NCBI GenBank assembly: GCA_002914805.1
Contig: JXTB01000002.1
Coordinates: 2,471,100-2,535,099, forward strand
Direction of reading: 5' to 3'
Length of the DNA stretch: 64,000 bases
Origin: Parasponia andersonii
Taxonomy: Eukaryota; Streptophyta; Magnoliopsida; Rosales; Cannabaceae
Below the pieces are notes generated by a model. That model was not told the DNA's origin, did not search any database, and saw only the letters and a program-made list of their open reading frames with translations. The position numbers and the translations under genes are program-made. Shown here piece by piece: positions 1-13,100 of the stretch (positions are counted from its first letter, which is position 1; each line of letters begins with the position of its first letter).

Positions 1-297
1 ACATGAATGATAAATATGTCTCTGATTGCCAGTGTGTGCCTATATCATGTATACATATGTTATACATGTGAACTTCTAGAGATTTATCTGTTCTTGAAAT
101 CTTGTATATTATTGTGCTTCTTGTCATGCTTTCTCTTAAAAAAAATTTAGCTTACTAGTTTTTGGTACTTACTTTTTGTCCTTCCACTAACAACTTTTTT
201 TTCTACCGAAAAATTATTTTTTAATCAAGAATCATGGCATACAATATATAAATATTCTGGGAATGTTGTAAAAATATTGAATTTGTAAATGGTGCAG

Positions 298-420
298 GAA
301 TACCAGTGCAGAAGGTTGGAGATTGAGACAACAACATTTTGAGATGATTACTTCCCTTATTCAGTTCCGTAGGAGGTTCTTCCCTCTGGGTTTTGCATTT
401 GAGATACGGTCTGAGTTTAG
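298..420 (+). pseudogene. Exon-like open segment, unidentified
   Basis: A reading frame of about 40 codons starts after an acceptor-like GTGCAG and ends at a good donor GTAAGT. In the frame starting at 299 it reads NTSAEGWRLRQQ at the start and EIRSEF at the end, with no stop. I do not recognise the family. It could be an internal exon of a gene entering the window from the left or an isolated exon relic. No further convincing exon follows in the next 5 kb, so a relic or a chance open stretch is also plausible. Confidence 0.3.
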
Positions 421-1089
421 GTAAGTGCTTCTAGGCTTCCCTTCCTCAATTTGGTCAATCTCCGAGAACCATTATTGTTATTTTTGAATTTTTCTCCATC
501 CATCAGAAGTTATATCCTTTTGGAAATTGATTTGAGATTTTCTCGACGAAATATATTTCCCCCCTAGTTTGAGTTACGCCTGCATATAGTGAGTTGACAA
601 TTTCTATCTAACTGACTTATACTTCTGGTGTTTGTTCTTTAGTAATAATTAACTTATTAGATTAACACAATTAAATAGAATCATCAACTTGTTGATGAAG
701 GTGTAACACTGGATTTTTGACTGATATTTTGGATTAACATACATAATGAAGTAAAAATGCAGATCTTTGGAGAATCCGTGGCATAAATTGACACTTGAGG
801 GATTGAGGTTTGTGAGACTCTTTCTTCTAACAAACTTGGATAACCAGGACTTCTTTTCAGAGTAGGAGAATACGAAGGATTGAAGAACATGCCGCAGAAA
901 GATAGTTGTAGATTTTTGGATTTGATTGGCAAGGTATTTAGATTTTATTGGATTTTGTGTTTACTTGTGGAATGATCTATCCATGCTTTATATTTTTTGA
1001 ATTGAAATATTGTACGTTGAACTACACGTATTAATGTCATTCCGGTATAGCAAGTTTATGAGTTCACAATTATCAGTTCTATATAGTGA

Positions 1090-1470
1090 ATGTTTGAGTG
1101 AATATGACACAATAAAAGTGTTATTATTTTTATTATATAGCATTAAAAAAATATTATAAAATAAGTATTTAATAACATAAAAAAGTTTTATCATAGGGTA
1201 TATGCTTTTAACGACACATACCAAAAAAATGTTATAAAATGGGATTTTATAACAACAAAAAAGTATTATGAAAGAGTTTGCATTTGTATTATAATTATAC
1301 TAAAATGTCATTGTTATATTACATAGTACCAAAAAAATGTTATAAAAAAGTCTTTTTATAATATCAGAATAATGATATAAAAGACTTGGATTTTTAATAA
1401 TATGAGTTAGACCTAAAATTTTTCATAACACTTTTTCAGTGTTATTAAAAGTATTTTTTTTCTTACGGTG
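1090..1470. repeat. AT-rich element with repeated small hairpins, possible CACTA-type MITE
   Basis: Several short inverted pairs occur in a row, for example GTTATAAAA paired with TTTTATAAC near 1229-1250 and TTATAAAAAAG paired with CTTTTTATAA near 1340-1360. The right edge, read on the minus strand, begins CACCGTAAGAAAAAA, which resembles plant CACTA ends. The matching left end is not clear, so boundaries and class are tentative. Confidence 0.35.
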
Positions 1471-2859
1471 CTAATAAGGCATCCATGGTTTTCGATGACA
1501 TGAATGCCATGGCTGGAGATGATCATGATGTACTACTAGGAGGCCTTTCCATTAATGCCAGTAGTGCTACTCATCATCATGATTTTGGGCAATTAATAGG
1601 CACAAATTGGTCGACAAAAAAAATGGTTTACACTCCATAACACGACGGCAGCCATCGATGCTTGGGTGGACGACTACGAAGGTGATATCAGGAAAGCATG
1701 CGGGTTTCGCTTTGAGTTGAGAGGGTGATGTCCTTCTACAAGGGTAAGATTAATTGGTCCAATCGGCAGAAAATTCCAATAAAAGTGGACCTACTCTTCT
1801 CTTCTAATAGGGCCATTGCCACTCGGGCAGTTGCCTTCGAACCCATGGATTGCCATGTGTTATTATGGACTATGGGGAGAAATTAGAACTAAACTGGTGG
1901 TTACCATTCATGGAGTTGGCTTCGCTAGTTGGATCCTGTATCAAATTAGCCCGGGCACTGATTAACAGGGTGATCTCTTTACAGCGGTCATTTGGTTATT
2001 TCTTCATAGTATTTTGTTTGATTTGGTGAATATAAGCAATTAGCTTTATTTTTAATTTCCTACTTTTTAGCAGTACTTATATAGTATCTAATACAACAAA
2101 TACTTTTCCAATTATAAACTTTTTTCCTTTCACTTTTTCTGTTTATAATGCTGAACCTTGGTACTCGCTACGGACTATGGGGAGAAGTTAGAAAGAAACT
2201 GAGAATGCCATTAATAATGTAGGCATAGCTTTATTTTGTGTCGATTTTGTTTTCAGCATTGCGATAATAATAACTTATATTATTATCAGATATGATCATA
2301 ATGCTACATACTAGCTGTAGTAGAAGTTATAATATTTTGCGACTCAAAGCTCTTATATAGAAGAGAAAAATGTATCCTAATTATTACTCCTAATTAATTA
2401 ATAGTACAGAGTCCCACGTAGCTTCTTAGTATTTAATTTCAAGTTTAAGTTATGCGTAATTCTCTTCTTTTGATTGGGAAGTTTTTATTTTCTATTTTGC
2501 GATAACATGACAAATAGCAAATAATATTCTACTTTTTTTTTTTCCCTTTTACGAAATATATATATATATTGTGACTTTTTTTTTTTTGGAAAAATTCTTA
2601 TGACTGTATAATTATCTTAAAATTTAATTAATGATAACATACTATAAAAACCACGGATCGAGGATTCTAATCCAGTGGGGTATAGTGAGTACAAATTTTA
2701 AAGAAACTCGATCACCTAAAATAAAAGAATTGTAATTATTTAGTAATAAAATAACATCAAATACCAATGAATAAATTAAATCATCCCTTACAAGTTTTCA
2801 AATTTTGTAAGCGTTTTATGAAAAAGAAAAATCATTTCATAAGATAGAAGCTATGACTT

Positions 2860-3240
2860 AATATATATATATAGGGCACTAATCCAGTATGTTTTTTTTT
2901 TTTTTAACCTATGTATATGTATCCATTTGGTCAATGAAAATTTAGCATGCACATTTTTTTATTATAAAAAATAATAAAGAGAAAAAGCATTAATGATGCA
3001 CGTCTTTTTATGCACTTCATTATAACCATTGGATCACCGTTAGATGTTGATCCAACGGCTAAAAAAAAAAATATCTACCATAAGTAAAAAAAAAAATACC
3101 TATTGGTTTGGCAACCATATATATATATAACTAAAAAAAATAATTTAATAACTAAAGTAATATTAAGCGTTAAAAAAAAAAATCAAAAGGTATTACTCAT
3201 TTGAGAGTGTTATAGGAGAGCAATTTTCTATTTAACGGGG
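2860..3240. repeat. Degenerate AT-rich repeat with an inverted core
   Basis: Around 3025-3060 the words TTGGATCACCGTTAGATG and GATCCAACGGCT form a partial inverted pair, a motif often seen in dispersed plant repeats. It is flanked by (AT)n and long A or T runs. No coding capacity was seen. Confidence 0.25.
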
Positions 3241-4099
3241 CTTGAAGGCTAAAGCAGTTAAGAGTTGTTTTCATACGTGTGTTATTCTATATATTAAATG
3301 AGTTTTTGATGAGACAGAAAAAGACAAGCATCCTAAATATTAAATAGGAAACAAAAAAAATTGGAAACATAAATAAATGATACATAGGGAAAAAAAACAT
3401 AGAATGGGTCCATGCCGGGTTTTATTTGAAAAATAAATAAATTTTAGGGGGTGAAATATAAATTTTTTAAAAAATTAAGTCGGAGCTATGTCAATGTGCC
3501 TGCATAAATTAGTGTATAAGCACTCAAGTCATATGAGTTTTAATATGTTTTTCTAAATTTTTATTTTTTTTGATCTTTTATTTATTCATTCATTATTTTT
3601 TATGATTGTGGAATGAAATAAAAGGATTCTGATTTAATTGATGTCGATTCCAATCGTTTTCTTTTTTTTTAATTGTTTCTTATATTTTAAATTTCAATTT
3701 TAATTTAATATGAATGAAATGTTCTTTTGGAATTTAATCATCGATATGATTTCAGTACCTTTTTAATTTGAAAATTTCAGTTACCTATGATATGAATTTT
3801 TTTTTTATATAATCAATTATCATTTTTCATACATTTTCTTCACAAATACATTTAAAGTAATTATTCTTAATATCACTTTCTTAAATTAGTTACAAATTAT
3901 GTTTTTCTTTGGCTTTAGTGTAGGCTTTAAATTTTGTTGCTTTGCAAAAGAAAAAATTTAATTAGAATCAATATCAGTTAAATCTTGAATATGAGTTTAA
4001 TCTTGTTAAACTTTAATTATATAAAGGGGAATTAAAATTGGTGATATATGGAATGAGAATTAGACTATTAGATAATACTAGTATGCTTTCGTCATATTT

Positions 4100-5290
4100 T
4101 ATATTATACCAAGAAAGTTCCACGTAAATTTAAGACTAGAAGTGTCAAAATAGATCGGTATGAATATGAAATGACATGTACGATTGATAATCGTACCCAA
4201 CATAATACAACACAATATAATTAATAACCACATTGATCTAAGCACAACATGATAAATAAATATGTTCAGTCTGGCACAACACAAATATGACATGTGGCAC
4301 GATAGATACGAATAATAGACACAATGAAGAAAAATAATTAATTTTAATTTATTGGGCATAATTTTAATCTAATAAATATAAATATTATAAATATTAAAAT
4401 ATTTTTTAGGTAAAAATAATATATATTATAAGTATTACGTCAATTTCTAATTTTATAAAATGAAAAAGTTCCAAAAATAAGTTTGAGTCAAAAAATTTAA
4501 AGATATTAAAAATCTAAAGCAAAACTCACCTTAACAGGTATCCTTAAATTATTACGAAAAAATACAATTTAGATATGTGTCAATCATAACTTTTGAGTTA
4601 TATATTTTGATATAATTTAAATATGCACAATTTAGTTGGAATATATTTTGATTGTAAAATTTTTAATATTATCGTTTCTTATGCACACTATAATATTTTA
4701 ATTTAGATTTATTTTTATAAAATAAATTATCTTAATTTTAAATAATTCTTTTTCTATTATATAATAATTAATAATTTATAATTCATAGTTACTTAAAAGA
4801 AAATATGTCTAATAATATTAAAATAATTAGATTTGAAAGAAAAACAATAATAAATACGATTATAGAACAAGAATACTAAGAATTTAAAAATAAAAATAAT
4901 TATACTTGAAATTATATATAATATAAAACATAGACAAAGTTAGACATAAGATTAACATAATAAAAAACAAACACTATTAGACAAGAAAATAACGTAATAT
5001 CTAAATCAAGTGCGCTAATATAAAAGAAAATATCACAATATCAAAAACTGAGCATAATTAAGCACAAAAATTAACTTAATATGAGAAATAGATATAATTA
5101 AGCGCGCTAATAACATAATATTGAAAACGAGAATAATTAGATCCGAAAATAAATAAACGTAATACTGATAGAGTTATTGGCAGGCACGATCACAACACAA
5201 AATGAGGCAAGATCACAATATAAGCTCAGTACGAGCACATATACGTAATAGACGACCCGAACGTGCTACAGCTGCTTGGACTGACCTGTT
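4100..5290. repeat. Dispersed repeat rich in ACACGA/GCACAAC words
   Basis: The stretch contains many variants of short words such as GGCACAACACAAATATGACA (4274) and GGCACGATCACAACACAAAA (5181), and ends CTGACCTGTTTCCGCC. Similar words recur at 38.2-38.6 kb, for instance ACACGACACAAATATGACAT. This suggests two members of one dispersed non-coding repeat family. No protein is encoded. Confidence 0.35.
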
Positions 5291-5836
5291 TCCGCCTAAT
5301 TAACATATATATTTAAGAGGTGAAAAAGAAAAATCAACTACTAAAACTAAACTTCTTGAAAAAAGAAAAAAAAAAAAAAGACGCATTGCGTATCAAAGGG
5401 CGTAAAAGGTTTGTTTTTTTTTTTTTCTACTTTTTAATTGCGTACACAAAAAAAGAGAGAGAGGGAAAAAAAAAAGAAAAGAAAAGAAAAGAAAAGAGTG
5501 ATTGGGACAAAAAGACAAAAGTAGGATGTTGGAGTGAGCAGCGGTAAAGTGCAAAACGCAAGGGCATTTCCGGTAAAGCGCTCTCAATACTAAAGCCTTT
5601 TCCGCCCATCGAAGCCAACCGCCGAGTCCACCGATTCATTACAATAATTTGTTTTCATTTTCCCGACTTTCTAAACTTTCCTTCACTTTCTTTCATTTTC
5701 CTGGAAAATCTTTCCCTATACGGAAAGAAAAGAAAATTCTCCTCAAATTGATCAACACACACGATTGATTGTTTCGGTCGATAAGGATCAGAACAGCCCC
5801 TTAGGTTCTAGGGTGGGGAAAAGAATCTAGACGAAA

Positions 5837-7671
5837 ATGCGAGGTCATGATCGGATCAACACGTGTTTGCCGGAAGAATTGATCGTCGAGATCTTCCGGC
5901 GCCTGGATTCGAAGCCCAGCCGCGACGCTTGCTCCCTCGTCTGCAAGCGCTGGCTCGCCCTCGAGCGCCTCACCCGGACCACCCTCCGCCTCGGCGCCAC
6001 AGGGAGTCCCGACCTCTTCGTCATGCTCCTCTCTCGTCGGTTCTTCAATGTCCGTAACGTTCATATTGATGAGCGGCTGAATATTTCGCTCCCGGCCCAG
6101 CTCGTAAGTTTCCCCAATTGAGCCTAATTCGATAATTTGTGCCTTATTTTGGGTATTTGATTGTTTTGTTTTTGAATCAATTCTGGGTTTTTTAGATTGG
6201 TTTGTGCATCTATTGTTAATGCAATTATCAATGTCCGTAACGTTCGTATTGATTAGTGATTGAATATTTCGCTGCGGGTCCAGCTTGTAAGCTTACCCAA
6301 TTGAGCCCAGTTCGATAATTTGTGCCTGATTCTGGGTCTTTGATAGTATTGTTCTCTGGGTCTTTTAGATTGTTTTTGTTGAAAATTGCATCTAGGGTCT
6401 TTGACAATTGCCCATAAAGTAATTTGAAGATATTATTATGGTTTCTTTTGGATTGGTTTTGTTGAAAATTGAATCTCTTCAGGTCTTTGAAAATTGCCCA
6501 TAAAGTAATTTATTGTTATGGTTACATACGCAGTTGATGAGCTTGAGCATTAGAATCTTGTTATGGTTACATACGCAGTAGATGAGCACTTTTTTTTAAA
6601 ACATTTTGAAGAAGTTATATTTATATGGGGGCAGGGAAGAAGGCGCGGGAATAGCCACAATACCGTTCCGTCTCTTCAGTTACATGACACTGAGAAAAAT
6701 GGACCTGAAGATGTTGGATTTGAGTCATGTAGTCTATCTGATGCTGGGTTGATCACCCTTGGGGAAGGCTTTCAGAAACTTGAGAAACTGAGCTTAATCT
6801 GGTGCTCTAACGTGTCAAGTGCTGGCTTAATATCACTTGCCAAGAAGTGCACATTTTTAAGATATTTGGATTTACAGGTGAATTTTTGTTAATTGCACTG
6901 GAAGTTACGAAGAAAACTATAGTGGTATTTTCTAGTTCCATAAATAGTTATCCTCATTTTGCGCAAGTTTTTGAGACATGTACATTTTGGTATGGTTTTC
7001 TTCAAGGGTTGCTATGTTGGAGATCAAGGTCTAGCTGCTGTTGGACAGTCTTGTAAGCAGCTTGAAGATTTGAATTTGCGATTTTGTGAGGGCTTGACCG
7101 ACATGGGTTTAGTTGAATTAGCCCTTGGCTGTGGTAAATCATTAAAAGCTCTTGGCATTGCAGCTTGTGCAAAGATAACTGATGTCTCATTGGAAGCAGT
7201 GGGGTTGCATTGCAAATCTCTTGAGACCCTGTCATTAGATTCAGAGTTCATGCACAACAAAGGGGTGCTTGCAGTAGCCCAGGGATGCCCATCTTTGAGA
7301 GTATTGAAGTTACAATGTATCAATGTAACGGATGATGCTTTGAAAGCTGTAGGAACTTCTTGTTTGTCGCTGGAGATATTGGCATTATATAGCTTCCAGA
7401 GATTTACCGACAAGTTAGTACTATTCGTGGATCTTTCATTCTCAGTTTTTTCTTGTTGATTTGATACTGATATTTGAGTTTATATTCTTAACTACATCAA
7501 GCTGCCTGATCACAGATTTTTATAACCCTGAACCTGAGTAGAAGCACATAATAATTATTATTGATGTTGTTACTAATTTCTATCTGTCCTCTTATCTGTA
7601 ATTTCCCTAAATTGCAGCTGCGCACATTATTTTCCAAGACCCAGCATAATTGCGAAGTCATGAGGACTAAT

Positions 7672-7711
<40 letters not shown>

Positions 7712-10133
7712 TCTCTCTCTCTCTCATTGCTTCATTTAATTTGCTAGCATATCTGATAAGTAGCTCATTCCTTCGTCCTGTTTCTAAATCTCAGGGGTTT
7801 ACGTGCCATTGGGAATGGATGTAAGAAGTTAAAAGATCTTACTCTTAGCGACTGCTATTTCCTGAGTGACAAGGGTTTGGAAGCAATTGCTACTGGTTGC
7901 AAGGAGCTTACAAATCTCGAAGTTAATGGTTGCCACAATATTGGAACTCTTGGACTGGAATTCATTGGGAAATCTTGCCCGTATGTTTTTCTCTCAGCTT
8001 GAATTAAAATTGGTATTATAGGAGGTAATAATATGGATGAGTCTGATGGAAATCCCTTTTTAAGTTGTATAAGCTGCTGTTTTGTATCAGAATTCTATTG
8101 AACTACGTAATTTTATTAATGTGCTTAAAGTACAACACTTCTTTAACTAAGGCTTGAACTTAGATTAGGTTAAAACCTGTCCGCACTGTTTTTTCAGTTT
8201 GATTGGAAAATTAATTATTTAGATGATCTATATACTTGAGCCAAATAGCCATTCTAGAAAATCCTTTTAAAACCTGTCCGCACTGTTTTTTCAGTTTGAT
8301 TGGAAAATTAATTATTTAGATGATCTATATACTTGAGCCAAATAGCCATTTTAGAAAATCCTTTTACCGAAAATTGATTAGTTTGAGTTTGGATAAATTC
8401 AGTCGTTGGTTTCACAACATTTTGAAATTAGGCTGTCAAACATCATGCTTATCCGAAATAAGTTTCTTGTAACTCCTATTTGTCATGCCTAGTCACTCTG
8501 TTGTACTATCATTAGCTTCTATCTCAAAGTCATAATATCCTATCTACAAATATTCGTCATGCATGGTTTGTTATTTAAATATCTTGAATATGTGCAGGCG
8601 TCTTACTGAATTGGCATTGTTGTACTGCCAAAGAATTGGCAACCATGCACTTCTTGAGATTGGAAGGGGGTGCAAGTTTTTACAAGCTCTTGATTTAGTC
8701 GATTGCTCAAGTATTGGAGATGAAGCAATTTTTAATATAGCTAGAGGCTGCACGAACTTGAAGAAACTTCATATTCGTCGATGTTACGAGGTTCTCTCTA
8801 TCTCCCCTTTCCCTTAGGTCGTAGTTGGATCTCTTACCAATATTCCTTCTTATGGATTCATGTATGCCCTTTTAAGTATTTTTAAATGTTTTAGTGTTGT
8901 TTTTAGACAAGATATTTAAACTTGAACAGGACTTGGGATTATTGAATACTAAAAACAAGATATTTAAATGAATACTCTAACCCCATTTTCTTTTCACTGG
9001 AAACTGTCAGATTTACTGGAAAATGCTTCATATTTTCATACTATGTATTGTTATTTTCTATGTTAAAAGTTTCTTTTTGTAGTCAGTTGGTTGTCTTGGC
9101 GTTTGACAGAGGTATATCCGTTCTCTTTGGTTATAGATTGGAAACAAGGGAATTATAGCTGTTGGAGAGAATTGTAAGTCCTTGACAGATCTTAGCCTCA
9201 GATTTTGTGATAGGTGAAGTCTTCTGTTTTCTTTTTTTTTTTTTCCCTCTATGTGGCCAGATAAATATTTTTTTGATTTCAAATATTCTCTTATGAAAGT
9301 TGGCGGACTGAAATACAGATCCTGTAATCATTTTTATTATGTATCTAAGATTTATGCCACCATGATTGCTGTCTAACTTAGATCATAATTACTAGGGTGG
9401 GAGACGAGGCACTTGTTGCCATTGGTGAATGTAATTCCCTGCAATATCTTAACGTTAGTGGCTGCCATCAAATTGGGGATGCTGGAATAATAGCTATTGC
9501 AAGAGGTTGTCCCCAACTTACTTACCTAGACGTGAGTGTTCTCCAGGTGCGTTCCTCCTCTCTTGCTCGCTCTCTCTCTCTCTCCCTCGGCGTTGACCCC
9601 TCATCTGCTTTAGATTTCCCTTTGTGATTGTAAAACTCAAAAGAGATTATTGGTATTTTCCTTTTCTTTCTTGCCATGCAAGCCTCTTACAGATTTCAGA
9701 GCATCTTAATACAGTAATGTGGTGATACATTGAGTTAGCTAAATCTTTCTTGAAGACCAATCGTTTCTTACTTTAGAAATAATCATATTATCACTTTTAA
9801 GGCAGAAAACCTTTATTGTGCATTTTTCTTGGGCAGAATTTGGGAGATATGGCAATGGCTGAACTAGGAGAAGGGTGTCCAAATCTCAAGGACATAGTAT
9901 TGTCCCACTGCCGTCAAATAACAGATGTTGGGCTATCCCATCTTGTTAAAAGCTGCACTTTGCTTGAATCCTGCCACATGGTTTATTGCCCTGGTATATC
10001 TTCATCTGGGGTTGCCACGGTAGTCTCCAGTTGTCCTAACATAAAGAAGTTGCTAGTTGAGAAGTGGAAAGTCAGCCAGAGGACCAAACGGAGGGCAGGC
10101 TCCATTATTTCCTATCTCTGCGTTGACCTTTAA
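5837..10133 (+). CDS. FBL4: F-box/LRR-repeat protein, FBL4 type
   Basis: Eight exons by splice sites and frame: 5837-6103, 6635-6877, 7007-7413, 7795-7980, 8598-8790, 9137-9213, 9396-9546, 9837-10133. All introns are GT-AG and the phases agree, giving 1821 nt and 606 aa, close to Arabidopsis FBL4. The start MRGHD and the adjoining F-box (about residues 8-50, with LPEELIVEIFRRL and ACSLVCKRW) match that family. The rest is a run of cysteine-containing LRRs of the GCxxLxxLxLxxC type up to the conserved end RAGSIISYLCVDL. The F-box is known to bind SKP1 in an SCF ubiquitin ligase, and the LRR arc should select the substrate, which is unknown. The gene looks intact. Introns 3 and 4 carry a poly-C tract and a 97-bp tandem duplication. 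Its last exon and 3' flank are duplicated at 20731-21360. Confidence 0.93.
7673..7725 (+). repeat. 37-base poly-C run followed by (TC)n in FBL4 intron 3
   Basis: An uninterrupted C run (7673-7709) is followed by about eight TC units. It lies wholly inside the intron between exons 3 and 4. Such long C runs are rare in plant DNA and also error-prone in sequencing, so the length may be approximate. Confidence 0.9.
8171..8364 (+). repeat. 97-bp direct tandem duplication in FBL4 intron 4
   Basis: Two adjacent 97-bp units (8171-8267 and 8268-8364), each starting TAAAACCTGTCCGCACTG, differ at about one position (CATTCTAG versus CATTTTAG). The near identity suggests a recent event. It does not touch exon 4 or 5. 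Confidence 0.95.
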
Positions 10134-13100
10134 TTAATTACACACACACACACGGTTTTTTTGCTGTTCCAAGCCTGAGCACACTGATGACCCCAGAACC
10201 AGATCTTGGTACTTTCAAGGAACTCTTGTAATCTTTTGTTTATATTTTTTTTTATTCTGTATTTACCTTTTCGCTTACCTAAGTTGTGTTAGTCTACTGC
10301 TGAAGAATTCAGAGTTGCTTCATAGTTTTTATTTTATTTTAAATCCTTGGTTGTAATAGACAATATAAATCTGGGAAATGTTGTGACTCGAAACCATAAA
10401 AGTTTATAGAATCTGCTGCTTGAATATAAAAAGAAAAAAACTTGTGAATAGAAAGGGGGGGAAAAAAAGCAAGAGCAGGGGAAAAAAAAGCAAGAGCAGT
10501 ATACTTTCTTTTATTTTTGGGTGTCCAGAATAGAGCAAGCTTTATTTTCTTTCTGTACCAAATATTTCAATAAATTTAACGTGGTATTGTGTTGGAATTA
10601 ATTACCTTCTAAATAACTTGCAAGTAGAAGTAATTTTTTGTTATGATCATATATGGTCAAAACCAAGTTATTTACTTCTATATTTCTGACAAGATAATAG
10701 TAATCAGGTTTTGTATCCTAATTATGGGAATGGCTAGCTAATCAGTTTATATCACAAGTACAACAGTTTCAACATAAATTAAGACGATTTTGTTCAGTAG
10801 ATCACGATAGGCCAGTTTCTTTTCAATATAGGTTTTGCTTTCTAGGTTAGTGAAGGTTGTATGATTTTGGTAGGTAAAGCACTATTTAGGCTGGTCCAGG
10901 TCAAGGTCCAGCAACAAGACAAAATTCATTGCTAGTCGATTTACAAAATGGCAGAAAAGCATAAAAATGCGCCAAATGGATTCTTCTTCCCCTTTTCATT
11001 ATCTTTTAAACGCTTTAAATGAGAATGCAAACATGCTCATAAGCATGACCAATAATGGTATAATCTGCATGTTAATCGTCATGGTGGAAATTAATTTAGA
11101 CACTGAGAGTACCTATTCGTTTAATTTAAGACGTTTTCAATTAATTAGAAGGAAAATGAAAAGGTGTCGTTTTCCTGGTAAAGTTAATAGTTGAAACGGT
11201 GTCTCTTGCTCATCAATACTCGTTAATCCGAGTGTAGATTAGTACCTCTGCTCGAGAACCATCTCCATACCATATACTCCATGACCTGTGCTTGCATTAT
11301 GGAGCCTCGACAAAATTCGACGCCGTCTTCTTCTCCAGGTAAATTAATAAATTAAAGGTTTTTACAGCTTCAATATTTATTAATTTACAAGAAATATACA
11401 AAGCAAACAAATAATGAACATGCAATAACTACAAAACACAAATACCATATATCACCTAAAAAAATTCATCTAAAAATATATGATCAAAGAAAGAAAATAT
11501 TTAACATGTTCGTAAACAAAAAATAGATAATAGAAACATCATATACCAGCACAAAAAACACATGTACCAAATAGAGAAAATGTTCAACAAAAAAGTAGAA
11601 AAATAGTATTACCATATACCATCACAAAAAAGAAATGTACTACGACAAAACTTCACAAACTATTACTATTTACTAAAAATAATTCAAAAATCATATACCA
11701 CGACCAAAAATGTTATATACCACTCCAAATACCACATATATTATAACCACAAATTTATGAACTAAACAAGAAAATATGCTCATAAACAAAAATTAGAGAA
11801 AAGAAATACTCTATACCAACAAAAAAATTCACATATACATTAACAAAGAATCCATGAACCGAATAAAAAATAGTGAACATCTTAAGCAAAAATAAAACAA
11901 CAAATAGTAATACCATATACCACTACAAAAATATTTTAATAAGACAAAAAATTTATGACCAATACCAATTATGAAAAATAATTTAAAAACACAAATAAAC
12001 ATTAATTAATAACAAAAAAAAGATTATACAAGAAACAATTTGCTAAACTATCAGTTGCAAAAAAATTTAGTATAAAAAACAAAATTCCCAAAACAAGGTA
12101 CAATACAATCAAACAAAATCAAAATTAAAACTCGTATCAATAGCACAATACATTTCTCTAAAGATGAAAGAACAAATTTGCTAAAAAGATGACAAAAAAG
12201 AACCTCAAAATGGCAGAAAGCACGAAAATTTATTGGTATATTGATCAAAATGAATATGTGCTAAAAACATTGACGGAGAAGAATCTCAAAATGGCAAAAA
12301 GTACGAAAATTTATTGGTATATTAATCAAAATATTTGTGTGAGAGAGAGGGAGAGTAGAAAAAAGAACAAATAAGATAAGGGCAAAAATGGAAACTAAAA
12401 AATTGATTAACTAAGGAGTTTTTTAAAGTTAGGCATTTATTTATAAAATATAAAACTTGGATATCTACTTAAGCAAATTTAAAAAAAAAAAAAAGAATAT
12501 ACATCTAAAATTCTCAAAAATTAATATTTGAAAATACCACCTTTTAAAGTTATTTTTTTTAAAAAATACCACTTTTTAAATTTAATTTTAGAAAAAACAC
12601 CACTTTTAAAAATTTATTTTTAAAAATACTATTTTTAAAAGGGATAAAAACGATGTGAGAGAAAAAAAAAGGAAAGAGAAAGGAATAAAACATAATTAAG
12701 AGAAGAGAAAATAATGAAAAAGAAATTAAGGACGAAAAAAATAAAGAGAGTCGGAATCTTACAATACTATGTTACAATATAATGCAATATAATTTTTTTG
12801 TTTTCTTTTACTGTATTAAATAATGCTTTTTATATTTTATTAAGTTTTGATATTATATTAACTAGTACAATATAAAAACAATATTGTAGTTAATTAATAA
12901 ATACAGAATCTTTGTACCAAACATATTGACGCATTCACTAACCCTTTTCAGCTCCAATGTTCACACATGTGGCTCGACTCTACATATAAGGCAGGAACCC
13001 TATATCTGTCAAAAGTACAGAATTTATTCTCCCATTAGGAATCGTTGTATGAAAACTTTTTTTCAATGGTACAAAACGATTTTTTTTTTTTTTCTCTTTC

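Larger units (their letters stand above)
421..5836. other. Gene-free AT-rich stretch upstream of FBL4
   Basis: No supported gene. It holds AT-rich DNA, the repeats listed separately near 1.1-1.5, 2.9-3.2 and 4.1-5.3 kb, and homopurine runs near 5360-5500. A short similar segment reading GGACTATGGGGAGAA occurs twice, near 1866 and 2172, which suggests a small local duplication. The last few hundred bases must contain the FBL4 promoter and 5' leader, but I could not pick a clear TATA box. Confidence 0.5.

Noticed and set aside
5320-5639. Open frames on both strands over purine-rich DNA
   Set aside because: Low-complexity A/G runs give long frames by composition alone; no protein-like pattern.
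7024-7413. 129-codon minus-strand frame over FBL4 exon 3
   Set aside because: Antisense shadow of a well-supported exon.
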